Below, piece by piece: positions 35,690 through 45,800 of a stretch of DNA of 64,000 nt. The stretch is taken from contig JABABA010000007.1 in the NCBI GenBank assembly GCA_014238415.1, positions 62,001-126,000 on the forward strand, written 5' to 3'. Within the stretch, counting starts at the first letter, position 1, and every line of letters begins with the position of its first letter. Below the pieces are notes generated by a model. The model was not told the origin of the DNA and made no database searches. It was given only the letters and a program-made list of their open reading frames with translations. A program made the position numbers and the translations under genes. Source of the stretch: Planctomycetota bacterium (lineage in GTDB: Bacteria; Planctomycetota; UBA1135; GCA-002686595).

Positions 35690-36265
35690 ATGGACCACGA
35701 TGACCCCATCCGCCCCTGGCCTGTACTCAAAAGCAAACAGGGAACCAGCCTGGGCATCTTTCGACCACGCTGGGACCACGTGAAAAATCCCCGCAACGGC
35801 CACGAAATGCGGGCTCTCGTACTGGAAACTCCCCAATGGGTCAATGTGGTGCCCCGTGATGAAGAGGGGCGGTTCTTACTGGTGCGCCAGTGGCGCTTTG
35901 GCATCAGCGGACCAAGTCTGGAGATTCCCGGTGGCGTGGTGCATGCGGGGGAAGATCCCATGCAAGCAGGCAAGCGGGAGTTGCTGGAAGAAACCGGCTG
36001 CGAAGCCAGGGAGTGGATTGCACTCGGATCCGTTTCTCCAAATCCGGCGATCCACGACAACCGTTGCTTTCATTTCCTGGCGAGGGGGGTGCGGCAGGTG
36101 AAGGAGCTGAACTTGGATCCGGGTGAAGACCTGGAGAGCATCTGGCTCACGGAACAAGAACTGCTGGCGCAAATAGCGGACGAGACACTCGACCACGCTC
36201 TCGTGCTCTCCGCTTTGGCGCGGGTGTTGGATCTAAGCGTGACCAATCAGGGGCGACAGGACTAG
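35690..36265 (+). CDS. Nudix hydrolase, ADP-ribose pyrophosphatase-like
   Basis: 191 residues from the ATG at 35690. Canonical Nudix box GGVVHAGEDPMQAGKRELL followed by EETG, complete in all positions. LLVRQWRFGISGPSLEIPGG resembles the R.GP..(W/F)E.PAG pattern of ADP-ribose pyrophosphatases. Stop codon directly abuts the start of the next gene. Predicted to hydrolyse ADP-ribose or a related nucleotide sugar. Confidence 0.85.
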   Translation: MDHDDPIRPWPVLKSKQGTSLGIFRPRWDHVKNPRNGHEMRALVLETPQWVNVVPRDEEGRFLLVRQWRFGISGPSLEIPGGVVHAGEDPMQAGKRELLEETGCEAREWIALGSVSPNPAIHDNRCFHFLARGVRQVKELNLDPGEDLESIWLTEQELLAQIADETLDHALVLSALARVLDLSVTNQGRQD

Positions 36266-37312
36266 ATGCAGATGATGGGACGCTTCTTGATTCTCTTCTC
36301 AGCGATCCTGGGACTGTCGCTCTCCAGCCTGAGCCAGTCCCCTGTCCAGGAAACACAACCCGGCCTGGTCTTTGTAGCCAGCCCCCTGGGAAGAAATCGG
36401 GCTCTTGAGTTGCTCGACTGCCAGGGCGGCCACCATCTGCGCCTGGCACTTGAAAAAGACACCGCTGCCCCGGCAGACGCTGAACGACTCGACCTCGCGG
36501 GAGAACGGGCGCGGACTGACCGCGCGCTGGCCACGCGTGTACACCAGGCCTGCTGTCTGGAACTGCACGGAGGCCACATGAACGGTTGGTGGCGCGCCCT
36601 CTTCCCGCGCGAAAAGCGCACGGCCCTGGGCCGCGCCCTGCATCAAAGCTGGCGCCGGGGAACTCCGGTTATTGGCAGCGGCGCGGGGGCTGCCATGTTG
36701 GGCAATGGCGGGCCGGCAACCAAAGGAGACTGGCCCCTGGCAATCAATGATCGCAAGAAGGACTTTGATTGGGGCCGCGCCCTGACCGGCTTGGGCATCA
36801 GTCCCCTGCCCCTGCTCGGAGCCTCTGGTCAAACCGAAACGCCTCTGCCAGCCGATTCTCCCGGCGACCCCGAACAGCCCCCCGCCGAAGGCACACCCAC
36901 CCAGGTTCTAGACGCCATGGAACGCTTCGGTGTGGAGGCAGGTGCCTGGTTAGAAGGCCAGGTGACCCTGGCATGGCACCCCCAAGAACGCACTCTCAAG
37001 GTTCATGGCCCCGGTCGCTGTCACTTCCTCGTACTGGACGGAGCACACCGTGCCGGACATATCCTGGGCCTGCTCTGGGAACTGGGTGACGGTGCCATCT
37101 GGATTCCCAGCCGAGAGGAAATACGCACTCCTCTCGGAGACCAACCCCTCAAGGGCATAGACGAAAAGCGAACCCTCGGCCATCACCTTCTTCTGGTGCG
37201 CTCGATTCCCCCATCCCGCCAACACCAGCGCAAGGGACATCTCCCCACTCGCACCTTCCTTCAGGCGGAACTCATTCGTACCGATGGACGCGGCTCTGAT
37301 CGAAGGCGGTAG
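36266..37312 (+). CDS. Secreted cyanophycinase-like (peptidase S51 family) protein
   Basis: 348 residues. Signal peptide about 5-24 (FLILFSAILGLSLSSLS). The central part has LHGGHMNGWWRAL and RRGTPVIGSGAGAAMLG; the latter matches the G-x-SAGA nucleophile elbow of S51 peptidases such as cyanophycinase and dipeptidase E, with Ser as nucleophile. The rest is divergent, with a Pro-rich insert about residues 190-215. ATG abuts the Nudix stop, so probably co-translated. Assigning a substrate would go beyond the sequence. Confidence 0.55.
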   Translation: MQMMGRFLILFSAILGLSLSSLSQSPVQETQPGLVFVASPLGRNRALELLDCQGGHHLRLALEKDTAAPADAERLDLAGERARTDRALATRVHQACCLELHGGHMNGWWRALFPREKRTALGRALHQSWRRGTPVIGSGAGAAMLGNGGPATKGDWPLAINDRKKDFDWGRALTGLGISPLPLLGASGQTETPLPADSPGDPEQPPAEGTPTQVLDAMERFGVEAGAWLEGQVTLAWHPQERTLKVHGPGRCHFLVLDGAHRAGHILGLLWELGDGAIWIPSREEIRTPLGDQPLKGIDEKRTLGHHLLLVRSIPPSRQHQRKGHLPTRTFLQAELIRTDGRGSDRRR

Positions 37313-37369
37313 AGCGGAACCTTGGTGCAGCCTATCGCTTTCCGCAGGTCCAGACTAAAATCCGCCGCC

Positions 37370-38530
37370 ATGAACCTCACCCCGAACAGCAAGATTGTGA
37401 TCGTGGGCGGAGGTGTTGCAGGCCTCGCAACAGCCTGGGCGCTGGCCAGACGCGGACTGGGCCTGATCACCCTGGTGGAACGGGAGGAGGGCTGTTTTCA
37501 GGTCTCCTCGGGGCAGAATGCGGCAATCCTAAGACATGCGACAGACTCGCCGGCCACACGACATCTGACACGCAGGACCCGTGATCTCTTGCATGCGCCG
37601 CCGGCGGATCTTTGCCAGGCACCCTTGGTGGATGAGCGCGGCCTGGTGGTACTGGAGGGCAATGAACAGACGCCACTACCCTGGTGGGCCGATGAATTGC
37701 TTGCAGATGGCTCGTGCAAGACCTTGAGTCCAAAGGAGTTGGCGAGCAAGGCCCCTGGCTTTGTGAGCGAAGGAGCACGGGCCTGGTGGTTCCCCCACAG
37801 CGGAACCATCGACATCGCCCGTCTGGGAGCATCCCTGGAGCGCAGCGCGCGCGCAGCGGGAGTAGCCTTTCGATTGGGCACGGGTGTCAAACAGCTCAAG
37901 ACCGATTCCTGTGGTGCAGTCACGGGGGTTGTGCTGGAAAACGACGAGAACCTGTCGGCAGATCTCGTGGTGTTGGCCGCAGGTGCTTGGGCGGGGGAGC
38001 TGGGCGCGGCGGTGAACGCAGAGTTCCCAGGACGCCCCACCCGCCGGCACTTGTTTGTCACCCAACCGGAAACACGGCTCGATCCCGATCAACCGGTAAT
38101 CTGGGATGACGCGGCACCTTTCTATTACCGCCCAGAAGCGCAGGGCTTGCTGCTCTGCATCGGTGACCAGGATGATTGCCCACCCAGCGTGGCGAGTGAC
38201 GCGGACCCTCTGGTCCTGCGGGCTGCGCGACGAGCTCTTGCTCGACGCCTGCCCCAGTTCGAAGACCTCAAGTTCGCCCGAGCCTGGGCCGCGACGCGCA
38301 CAATGACCGAAGACGACACTCCCGTGGTGGGAGCCGACCCAAAGGTGGCGGGACTCTTTTGGGTCGCGGCTCTCGGGGGCCACGGCATGAGCCTTTCGCT
38401 CGGCTTGGGAGATCTCGCGGCCAGCATGATCGCGCAAGATGAGGTTCAGGATGCTCAATTGGTTGCGGCCCTTGCTCCGCATGCGCCCCGTAGGGATTGG
38501 ATTCCCCAAAGGGACTGGGTCCAGAGCTAG
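37370..38530 (+). CDS. FAD-dependent amino acid oxidase/dehydrogenase (DAO family)
   Basis: 386 residues from the ATG at 37370. IVIVGGGVAGLATAWALARRG is an N-terminal FAD loop, EREEGCFQVSSGQNAAILRH the DAO second motif, DLVVLAAGAWAGEL the central one, and TPVVGADPKVAGLFWVAALGGHGM the C-terminal FAD-binding end. Similar to glycine/D-amino acid oxidases. No signal peptide. Convergent with the Aas-type fusion gene; only 9 bases separate the stops. Confidence 0.85.
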   Translation: MNLTPNSKIVIVGGGVAGLATAWALARRGLGLITLVEREEGCFQVSSGQNAAILRHATDSPATRHLTRRTRDLLHAPPADLCQAPLVDERGLVVLEGNEQTPLPWWADELLADGSCKTLSPKELASKAPGFVSEGARAWWFPHSGTIDIARLGASLERSARAAGVAFRLGTGVKQLKTDSCGAVTGVVLENDENLSADLVVLAAGAWAGELGAAVNAEFPGRPTRRHLFVTQPETRLDPDQPVIWDDAAPFYYRPEAQGLLLCIGDQDDCPPSVASDADPLVLRAARRALARRLPQFEDLKFARAWAATRTMTEDDTPVVGADPKVAGLFWVAALGGHGMSLSLGLGDLAASMIAQDEVQDAQLVAALAPHAPRRDWIPQRDWVQS

Positions 38531-38539
38531 AACCAAAAA

Positions 38540-41500
38540 TTAAATTCGCCCTTCGGCAGCGGTCTCATCCAGCCAAAGGAAACCGTCCTTGTCCAGGTGT
38601 CCACGGTCCCCGGTACGGCACCAGCCCTCATGGGCCTGGAGCAAGGCCTTGCCTTGAGCATCGAAGCCGGCGCTCATCACATTGGGACCTTTGACCTCGA
38701 TCCAGCCCTCTTGATCCGGTTCCAACATAGCCTCGCCACCTGAGTCGGTTATGCGCACCGCCACCCCAGGAAGGGGCCGGCCCACACTACCGGGACGCAG
38801 TCCACTATGGCGCGGGGACAGATCCGGGTACTCAGGCAGATTGACCGAGACCACCGGACACAACTCAGTGGCACCAAAACCTGCCAGCAGGGGCAGGCCC
38901 GTACGCTGAAGGAATTGATCGAAGAGTTCCTGAGGCACATTGCGTCCCCCAGCGATGGCACTGCGCAGGCCAGGGAGGAGTTTGGCTCCCTGCGCGGGCT
39001 CCAACTCCTCAAGCCAGGATCGATAGTCGCTGGGTGTGCCCAGAAGGATCGTGGCCTTCTTCGGATCAGTCGGCGATCCATCCGTATCCAGACAGTGCAC
39101 AGCACCACCAAGCAGGGAAGCCCAAAGGCCGCAGGTTTGCCCCAGGGGAGACCAGGGAGGCAAAGCACTGACCACCCGATCGCGATTGCCCACGACCAAC
39201 ACCTGAAGCATGCTCTGCACATTGGACAGCACGCAAGCGTGAGAAGCCTCCACCACTTTGCGTTGGCCCGTGGCTCCACTCGAAAAGAAGATCAGGGCCA
39301 GATCACTGGCATCCTGGTCGCGCACCAGGCTGCGCGTGGTCCAGAAGGCGGGAAGCCGTCCCAGCCTACGAGCGTTGGAACGATCTGAGGGAGTCACCAG
39401 ATCCAAGAGTCGCTTGACGGACATGGTATTGGGTGCCGGATGGGAGCTCTCTCCTCCGTGCAGCACGAGATCGAGGCCCGCACGCTGGATCAGGTCCTCC
39501 AATTCCCCCGCCCCCATTCTTGGATCAAGCACGGCCACAACACGACCTGAGAGGGTCAAGGCCAACTGCAGAAGTACAAGTTCTGCGGAGCGAGGCAGTA
39601 GCAAGCCCACGCGCGCGCCCCTGCGGAGGCAATGCTGCAAGGCAGCGCGACGCTCCAGCACCGCCTCAAGCAACTCGGCTCCAGTAAAATCTCGCCCTGG
39701 TGTGCTCAAGAGCACATTGCGTTTGTTCCGGCTCGCCGCCACCAGGAAACGGAAGCCCAAGGACCCCCGCCAGCCTCCTCGGGCCAGTCGCTGCTCAGCG
39801 ATCAGTTCCTGCACCGCCGCACGCACCACCGATGGGCTGGAATCCGTGGGCAGAGGATCTCCAAAGGACGCGTCAACCGGTCGGCCAAAGCTCAAGGGAT
39901 GCTCAAAGAAACGGTTCTTGGAGAAAGAAAACAAAGAGCCCCACACCCGGTCCAAGGACATGGGAATAATCGGTGCCCCGTTGGTCTGTTCCGCAATGCG
40001 AGCAAAGCCCGTGGAAAAGGTCAGCAGGGAACCGCTTCTGGTGATTGCGCCCTCGGAAAACAGGCAGACCAAGTGACCCCGGCGCACCATGTCTGCCGCA
40101 CGGGCAAGTGCCTCGACTTTTTGCTCTTCGGTGTCTTGACTGGAAACTGGGATAGCCCCCATGCGACGCACGAACCAACCAACTAGAGGCATGTTGAAGT
40201 AATCCCGATACATCAAGAAACGCACGGGCCGGGGACAAGCCCCATAGACCAACATGGCATCGACGAACGACACATGATTGGAGACGATGACCGCTCCCCC
40301 GTGGTCGGGCACCCGTTCCGCGTGCATCACTCGCAGGCGATAGAAAGACCGGGTCAGGAACATGAGGACAAAACGCGCCAGGAATTGCCCCGCCACAACC
40401 AAACTCATAATGGCAGCCAAGGCCATCAGGCCAGAGCCCACCAGGAACATCTCTGGCGGCGTCAGATCTAGGCCCTTCTCCAAGAGCAGGTAGAGCGGCG
40501 CCGCCAGCAGGATGCCGATGAAATCCATGGTTTCCGCCAGACCCTGAATCGAACCACGCTGCTCAGGAGCGGGCAATCCCTGGATCAAGCACCGAATCGG
40601 AATCGAGAAAAGGCCCGCGCCGAAGCCCATGCAGAACAATGAGAAACGCAGCAGATTGACGGATTGGGGATCCCAGTGAATCAACAGAGTGCCAGCCGCC
40701 ATGCCGATCAGGCCCAGAGGCACCAGCCCTCCCTCTGTACGCTCCCCGGACACACGCCCCGCCACCCAGGCCCCGGCGATGATGCCCACAATTGTCGCCG
40801 CGTTGAGCAAACCGATGCGCGCCTCCGGCAGACCAAGCCAGGTACCGTAGCTGATCACAATGGTGACAAAGAGCGCTGCCACCATGTAGAAGAAGGCGCT
40901 GGCTACCAAGGCCAGCACCAGGTCCCTCTGGCCCTCCGTGGCGCGCCAGTGATTGCGGAACTCCGCAATGGGATTGGGCCGAATCACACGCCCTGGATCC
41001 ACAGCAGGTGTACGCTCGATGCCAAGGGAGAAGAGCCAACCCAGCGCTGCAAAGGACACATACCAGGCGCCCGCCCAGGACAACATGTTGCCGCCCATGC
41101 GCTCCGCCAGATACCCGCCCACCACATTGCCGAGCAGAATCGCGATCATGGTGGAGGCTTGGATCAAAGCGTTGGCCCGGGAAAGCTCACGCCCCCCCAC
41201 CAGTTCTTTGATGACCCCATACTTGGCCGGTCCAAAGAGCGCACTCTGGGCACCCATCAGAAGCACAGCAACCAGCAGGCCATCATAGGAGCGCAACACC
41301 AACCCCAGAGTGCCCGCCAGCATCACACCGATCTCCAGCAGATTTGCTGCCCGGATGATCACAACTTTTGAGAGGCGATCAGCCAGGGCCCCGGTCAAGG
41401 GTCCCAGGCAAACGAATGGCAGGGCGAATAGAAACGCTGGTGCAGCCTGACCAAATGTCTGGGCAGCCCAGGAACTAGCCACCCAGTCAAGGGGATTGGC

Positions 41501-41620
41501 GCCTCCAAGGGAAGCCACCAACAACAACACCAGCATCTTGAAAGCGTTGTCGTTGAACGCCCCCAGAAACTGGGACACCGTCAAGGCCCCAAAAGACCGG
41601 TGCTTCAGAAGCCGCAGCAT
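38540..41620 (-). CDS. LplT-PlsC-AMP-ligase fusion (Aas/LplT-like) lacking C-terminal lid
   Basis: 1026 residues in three parts. Residues 1-420 form an MFS lysophospholipid transporter (SQFLGAFNDNAFKMLVLLL). About 430-640 form a PlsC acyltransferase with NHVSFVD and LFSEGAITRSG. About 645-1026 form an AMP-binding domain with IFFSSGATGQRK and GFGATEL. Known relatives remodel phosphatidylethanolamine by flipping and reacylating the lyso form. The AMP-ligase stops at TGDRGHLDKDGFLWLDE plus nine residues, about 100 short of the family, so the C-terminal lid with the catalytic lysine is missing. The convergent DAO gene begins 9 bases beyond the stop. Confidence 0.85.
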   Translation of the reverse strand: MLRLLKHRSFGALTVSQFLGAFNDNAFKMLVLLLVASLGGANPLDWVASSWAAQTFGQAAPAFLFALPFVCLGPLTGALADRLSKVVIIRAANLLEIGVMLAGTLGLVLRSYDGLLVAVLLMGAQSALFGPAKYGVIKELVGGRELSRANALIQASTMIAILLGNVVGGYLAERMGGNMLSWAGAWYVSFAALGWLFSLGIERTPAVDPGRVIRPNPIAEFRNHWRATEGQRDLVLALVASAFFYMVAALFVTIVISYGTWLGLPEARIGLLNAATIVGIIAGAWVAGRVSGERTEGGLVPLGLIGMAAGTLLIHWDPQSVNLLRFSLFCMGFGAGLFSIPIRCLIQGLPAPEQRGSIQGLAETMDFIGILLAAPLYLLLEKGLDLTPPEMFLVGSGLMALAAIMSLVVAGQFLARFVLMFLTRSFYRLRVMHAERVPDHGGAVIVSNHVSFVDAMLVYGACPRPVRFLMYRDYFNMPLVGWFVRRMGAIPVSSQDTEEQKVEALARAADMVRRGHLVCLFSEGAITRSGSLLTFSTGFARIAEQTNGAPIIPMSLDRVWGSLFSFSKNRFFEHPLSFGRPVDASFGDPLPTDSSPSVVRAAVQELIAEQRLARGGWRGSLGFRFLVAASRNKRNVLLSTPGRDFTGAELLEAVLERRAALQHCLRRGARVGLLLPRSAELVLLQLALTLSGRVVAVLDPRMGAGELEDLIQRAGLDLVLHGGESSHPAPNTMSVKRLLDLVTPSDRSNARRLGRLPAFWTTRSLVRDQDASDLALIFFSSGATGQRKVVEASHACVLSNVQSMLQVLVVGNRDRVVSALPPWSPLGQTCGLWASLLGGAVHCLDTDGSPTDPKKATILLGTPSDYRSWLEELEPAQGAKLLPGLRSAIAGGRNVPQELFDQFLQRTGLPLLAGFGATELCPVVSVNLPEYPDLSPRHSGLRPGSVGRPLPGVAVRITDSGGEAMLEPDQEGWIEVKGPNVMSAGFDAQGKALLQAHEGWCRTGDRGHLDKDGFLWLDETAAEGRI

Positions 41621-41689
41621 GGCTGAGGATTATCCACTCACCAGCGGCCCGATTCCAGCCGGGGGAGTCGCCTTGCTGCAAATAGATAA

Positions 41690-41740
41690 CCCCAATTACA
41701 AGATCAGGCACAACGGATGAACCCGATTCTGTAATTGGGG
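41690..41740 (-). terminator. Inverted repeat, probable terminator
   Basis: CCCCAATTACA (41690-41700) and TGTAATTGGGG (41730-41740) are perfect 11-base arms, extendable imperfectly to about 19. It lies 41 bases past the stop of the cohesin-like gene on the minus strand and before the fusion gene. Downstream on that strand the sequence is moderately T-rich (TTATCTATTTG). An operator for the fusion gene is the alternative. Confidence 0.5.
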
Positions 41741-41781
41741 TAAGAGCCTTTCAGCTCCAGTCTTCAAGAACTCTGCTTCAA

Positions 41782-42732
41782 TCAGTGGAAATAGAGAGTG
41801 ATCCCGTTGGTGAAGTTAGAGGTGGCACCAGGATTGACGTCCCGGAACCAGGTCGTGAAGTGCCAGGTGTCACCGGGCTGAATCGCGGCCATGGGAGTCA
41901 CCGGCAGAGAGGTGGTGTCCACCGGGATCGAAATCGCCCCGGAACCACCAGAGAATTGCACCTGAGTCCGGAAACGACCGATGCTGCCGCCCAGACAGAG
42001 GTTGCCCTGACTGCCACCGGGGCCCACCACCAAACCGGCGGTCTGGCTGACCAGGAAGTAGCCGAACTGATTTGTGGGCAAGTGATCAGCCGTCAATGTC
42101 AGGGGATAGCCACCCGCAAAATAGACACCAGATGCGGTGATCTCTCCGGGGAAGCCGCTTGAATTGGGAACTGCCGGACCACAATAGTGCGGGTCCCCGA
42201 TGGTAATGGTGCCATGGTCCAGCTGGGGGTCCATGCTTTGACCGTTCTCAACCACCACGATCGCAACCGGCGGAGACCCAATAGTGTCGACGAACTTGAT
42301 GGGGTAACTGGTTCCGAGCGGGGCGTTTGCCGGGATCTGCACATCAATCATGTGCAACTGCAGATTCGTTCCCAGCTCCAGAACCTCGGCACCTTGGAAG
42401 TCCAGGACGATGCCAACGGTTACACCGACACCAGGGTAGATGTTGTGTGAAGCGAAGTCAGGGCCAGCGCCGCCGTTGAAGTGTGAGATATCAATTCCCT
42501 CATCTGCATCCAGAATAACCAGAGGGCCGCCCACGGTGACACCAAAGGACCAGCCGGCCACAGGCCCCTTGTTGTTGTCAAAGAGAATCGGGATGCTGAC
42601 CACATCACCTGGTTGAGCGATGATGTTGGGAGCCCTCAGGACATAGTCCTGTGCGTTTGAAGGACTCGCCAATGTCAGAGGAATGACAGCCAGGCAGGCA
42701 CACATGGCGCGGTTTCTGAAGTAGTTGAACAT
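41782..42732 (-). CDS. Secreted cohesin-like protein with shared C-terminal domain
   Basis: 316 residues from the ATG at 42732. Signal peptide (RAMCACLAVIPLTLASPSNAQ). Residues about 25-165 resemble a cohesin domain: PGDVVSIPILFDNNKGPVAGW, then two further strands and a Gly-rich hairpin. Residues about 195-316 carry the same domain as the C-terminus of the protein at 1163-2983 (TNQFGYFLVSQ, GNLCLGGSIGRFR, W.FTTWFRD). It may be secreted or displayed on the surface. Its position between the fusion gene and the kinase gives no functional clue. Confidence 0.68.
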   Translation of the reverse strand: MFNYFRNRAMCACLAVIPLTLASPSNAQDYVLRAPNIIAQPGDVVSIPILFDNNKGPVAGWSFGVTVGGPLVILDADEGIDISHFNGGAGPDFASHNIYPGVGVTVGIVLDFQGAEVLELGTNLQLHMIDVQIPANAPLGTSYPIKFVDTIGSPPVAIVVVENGQSMDPQLDHGTITIGDPHYCGPAVPNSSGFPGEITASGVYFAGGYPLTLTADHLPTNQFGYFLVSQTAGLVVGPGGSQGNLCLGGSIGRFRTQVQFSGGSGAISIPVDTTSLPVTPMAAIQPGDTWHFTTWFRDVNPGATSNFTNGITLYFH

Positions 42733-42824
42733 GGGACAGGTCTGCGTTGAGGTAAGGAGAGGATGGTCGTGGAACCGGCGGTTCATTTCCCCTAGACCGA
42801 AAAAGCAGGGGCCTTCTTGAACAT

Positions 42825-45800
42825 TCAGGGATTTTCTTGAAATTCAGGCTCCTGCTCTGGAGAAGAGGGGGTGGGATTGGGCCCCTGGGCACCCAGGACG
42901 GCCCTGAAGTAAGGCCCGCCTTCTGCCCCAGACACCGAACCCAGGGCCTCGCGAGCATCCTTGGCTGCCTCGGGAGAGCCCCAATGGACCTGAATGGCCA
43001 GGACCAGTGGATCGTTCGAGGGCAGTTTGGCGCAGGCCGCAAGGGCCTCGCCCCCCCGCTCGAGACGGTGATAGCCCAGGACCAAGAGGCGTGTGCACTC
43101 CAGGTCGACCCCTTTCACGTCATGCAACCAAAGGAGCATGCCCAGAGCGAGCTGGGTCTGATCTTGTGGAAGATGCTCCTGCAGCAGATTCCAGGCGGCG
43201 GCTGCGCGCATGAGACCCAGAGCGCTCCGAAGGGAATCATCAGGGCCATCCAGTTGGGGAACTTCGTCTGGAAAAGCTCCGGCACGGATTCCAGCACGGG
43301 CTGTGATCAGGTCCAAGACCCTGGAGCGATCCCCCGCCTCACGGGCGAGTTGTACGCACTCTCTTGCCAGACGTTCGCTTGCCTCCAGTGGATGACTGGC
43401 TCCCCCGCCCATCTCGGCAAGCAGGGAGTGACAAAGCGCCAACTCACGCCAGGCGGGGCCGATCTCAGGATCTTGCTGGCTGGCAAGTGCAAACATTTCC
43501 AAAGCGCTCTCCACATGACCGCGCACCCCAATCAGATCGTGGCGCGCAACTTCCAGGTGCCCGCGTCCTGCCTTCAGGCGCCGCTCGGGATCCTGGGGTG
43601 ATTGCAGGACCAGATGCTCAAGCGCTCGCACTGCGGTCTTGGCATAGCTGGCCGCCACAGGACCGGACTCTTGGGAACGGGCAAGGCCGCTGAAGCCAGT
43701 CACCAAAAACTGCTCCCAGGCTCCTGAGAGCCGTCCCTCGGGTGTGGCACCGCGCAAGCCTTCTTCAAGGGCCAACACCTCCGCGCTATCCAACGCAAGT
43801 TCTGGCGGCAGAAAGAAACCCAACCACAGCAAGAGGAAGGTCGCCTCCTGAAAATCCCTGTCCCCGGCGATTGCCGCCCGCAGGTCAGCCAAGGCACTCT
43901 CGTAGTGGGGCACGGTGGCTTCTCCCCGGCTGCCCAGGGCCGAGATCTGCAAGATGGCCAAACTCGCGCGATAGTAGTAAAGCTGTCCGTCAGGCCCCCA
44001 ATGTTCCAAGGCCGCATCAAGGCGCTTCCTCAGGTCACCGAAGGCCTCCTGTGCGGACTCTCCAGCACGAGTCAAAGCCTTGGCCTGCATCAAGCGCACG
44101 CCCATCTCCATCAACTCCAGGGTGTAGTCCCCCTGCTGAAGACTCTGGGCATCAAGCAGGTCCTCCAGGGCAGCCGCGAGGGGGTTGGGATCCTTGCCCC
44201 TGGCTTGTCTCATCTGGGCCCTGTTTGCCAGCAAGCGATAGTCATCCCCGTGCTCTTCGAGAGCCCGCTCGGTTGCCTGCCAGGCACGCTCCAGGGTGGC
44301 AGAAGCGTCCAGATCAAGTTTCGCTTCAGCGAAGTAGAGATGCAGTTCAATCATCGCCAGGCCCGGATCATGTTCGGGATCGGCGCTCAAACCACGCAGC
44401 AATTCCTTCGCCGCAAGCAGGTTCTCGCGCGCGTCCTGACCCTCATGCATCAGACTCTGGGCACGTTCGCGGTGCCAGGCGGACAGGGCTCGTCGAACCA
44501 CCACGTGCTGAGGCAGCACATCCAGCAGTTGGTTGAGGGCCGAGAAAGCACCCGCTTTGTCATCGTTCTGGCAATAGGCCAGAGCCAAGACCAGTTTGGC
44601 CTCCATGGTCAGGTCCGCATGGGCGTCGAGACCCTCAAGCTTCTCGATTGCGGTGGAATAATCCTGACGGATGTAGGCCTCGAATCCCGCGCACATTTCA
44701 GCAACCCAGTCCAGAGCTGATACCTGCTCCCAGATCTGGCTGGTCCGGGCTTGACCCAAAGCCTCACCCGCAGCGCTGAGGTGCCCCTCCATGGCCTCGA
44801 TACTGCGTGGCCGCAGGAGCGGCACGGGGGTCCGTACCCGTTGGATGCTGATGCCTCCGGTGGTGCCGGGCCAATCTGCCAGTTCCGCATAGCGTCTCAG
44901 GTGAATCCAGGCCTTGACCAGATGCGGAAAGGGATTGTGGGGATAAGAGGTGCGCGCCGCTGCAAGCCTGTCAGAGGCATCATCCTCGCCGCTCAACCAC
45001 CCGACCCAGCACCGATAGGCCTCGCTGACGCCACTTTGGTCCGGAAAGTCGGACAACAAAGCATCCACATCCGCCAGGAGGCTCTCGCGCTGTCCCGGCT
45101 GCGTCTGGTTGTAGCGCAGGTTCTCCGCTCGAAGCACCAGAGGCTTCAGCCCCGCTTGCAGTTGGTGATAGGCACTTTGAACCTCGCCTGCCAGTTGCAG
45201 GCGCCTGTTGCCCTCCCACATGACAGACAGTCCGCGACCAGCGAGCACAAGACCGAGCAGAGAGGCAACAAGCAGAGCGCTGACCAGAGGGCGTCGACGC
45301 GCGCGGTAGGCGAGCTTGGCCATGGCGCCGGGTCGCCCGGTGGCCACACTTTCGCCCGCCAGCGCCCGTTCGACATCCTCGGCCAGAGCATTCCCGTTTT
45401 CGTAGCGCCAGCGAGCTTCAGATTCCTTGCAACGAGCGATGACCTTGGTCAAGGCTCCCACATGCTGAGTCACGTCGGTGCCACTGGCAGCATCCCCTAC
45501 CAACTCCTCCAGGATCACCCCCAGGGCATAAACATCCGCGCGCGCATCCACCGAGTCAATCTCGCCACGCTCCTGCTCTGGGGCCATGTAGCGCGGAGTT
45601 CCCAAGAGAGCCCCGTCAGCAGTCATGCGCTCGTCATCCAGTGCCCGCGCCAGACCAAAGTCCACCAGCACAGGTTCTCCGCCCGGGCGTACCAGGATAT
45701 TGGCGGGCTTCAGGTCACGGTGCAGCACACCGTTTTGGTGGGCGTACCCCACGGCTCGGGCGACCTTGGCCAATACCTTGAGCCTTTCATCCAGACTGCG

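Noticed and set aside
38540..38600. Stop codon of the fusion gene as a recoded UGA
   Set aside because: The stop is TAA followed by a T-rich stretch, so selenocysteine insertion does not explain the missing lid.
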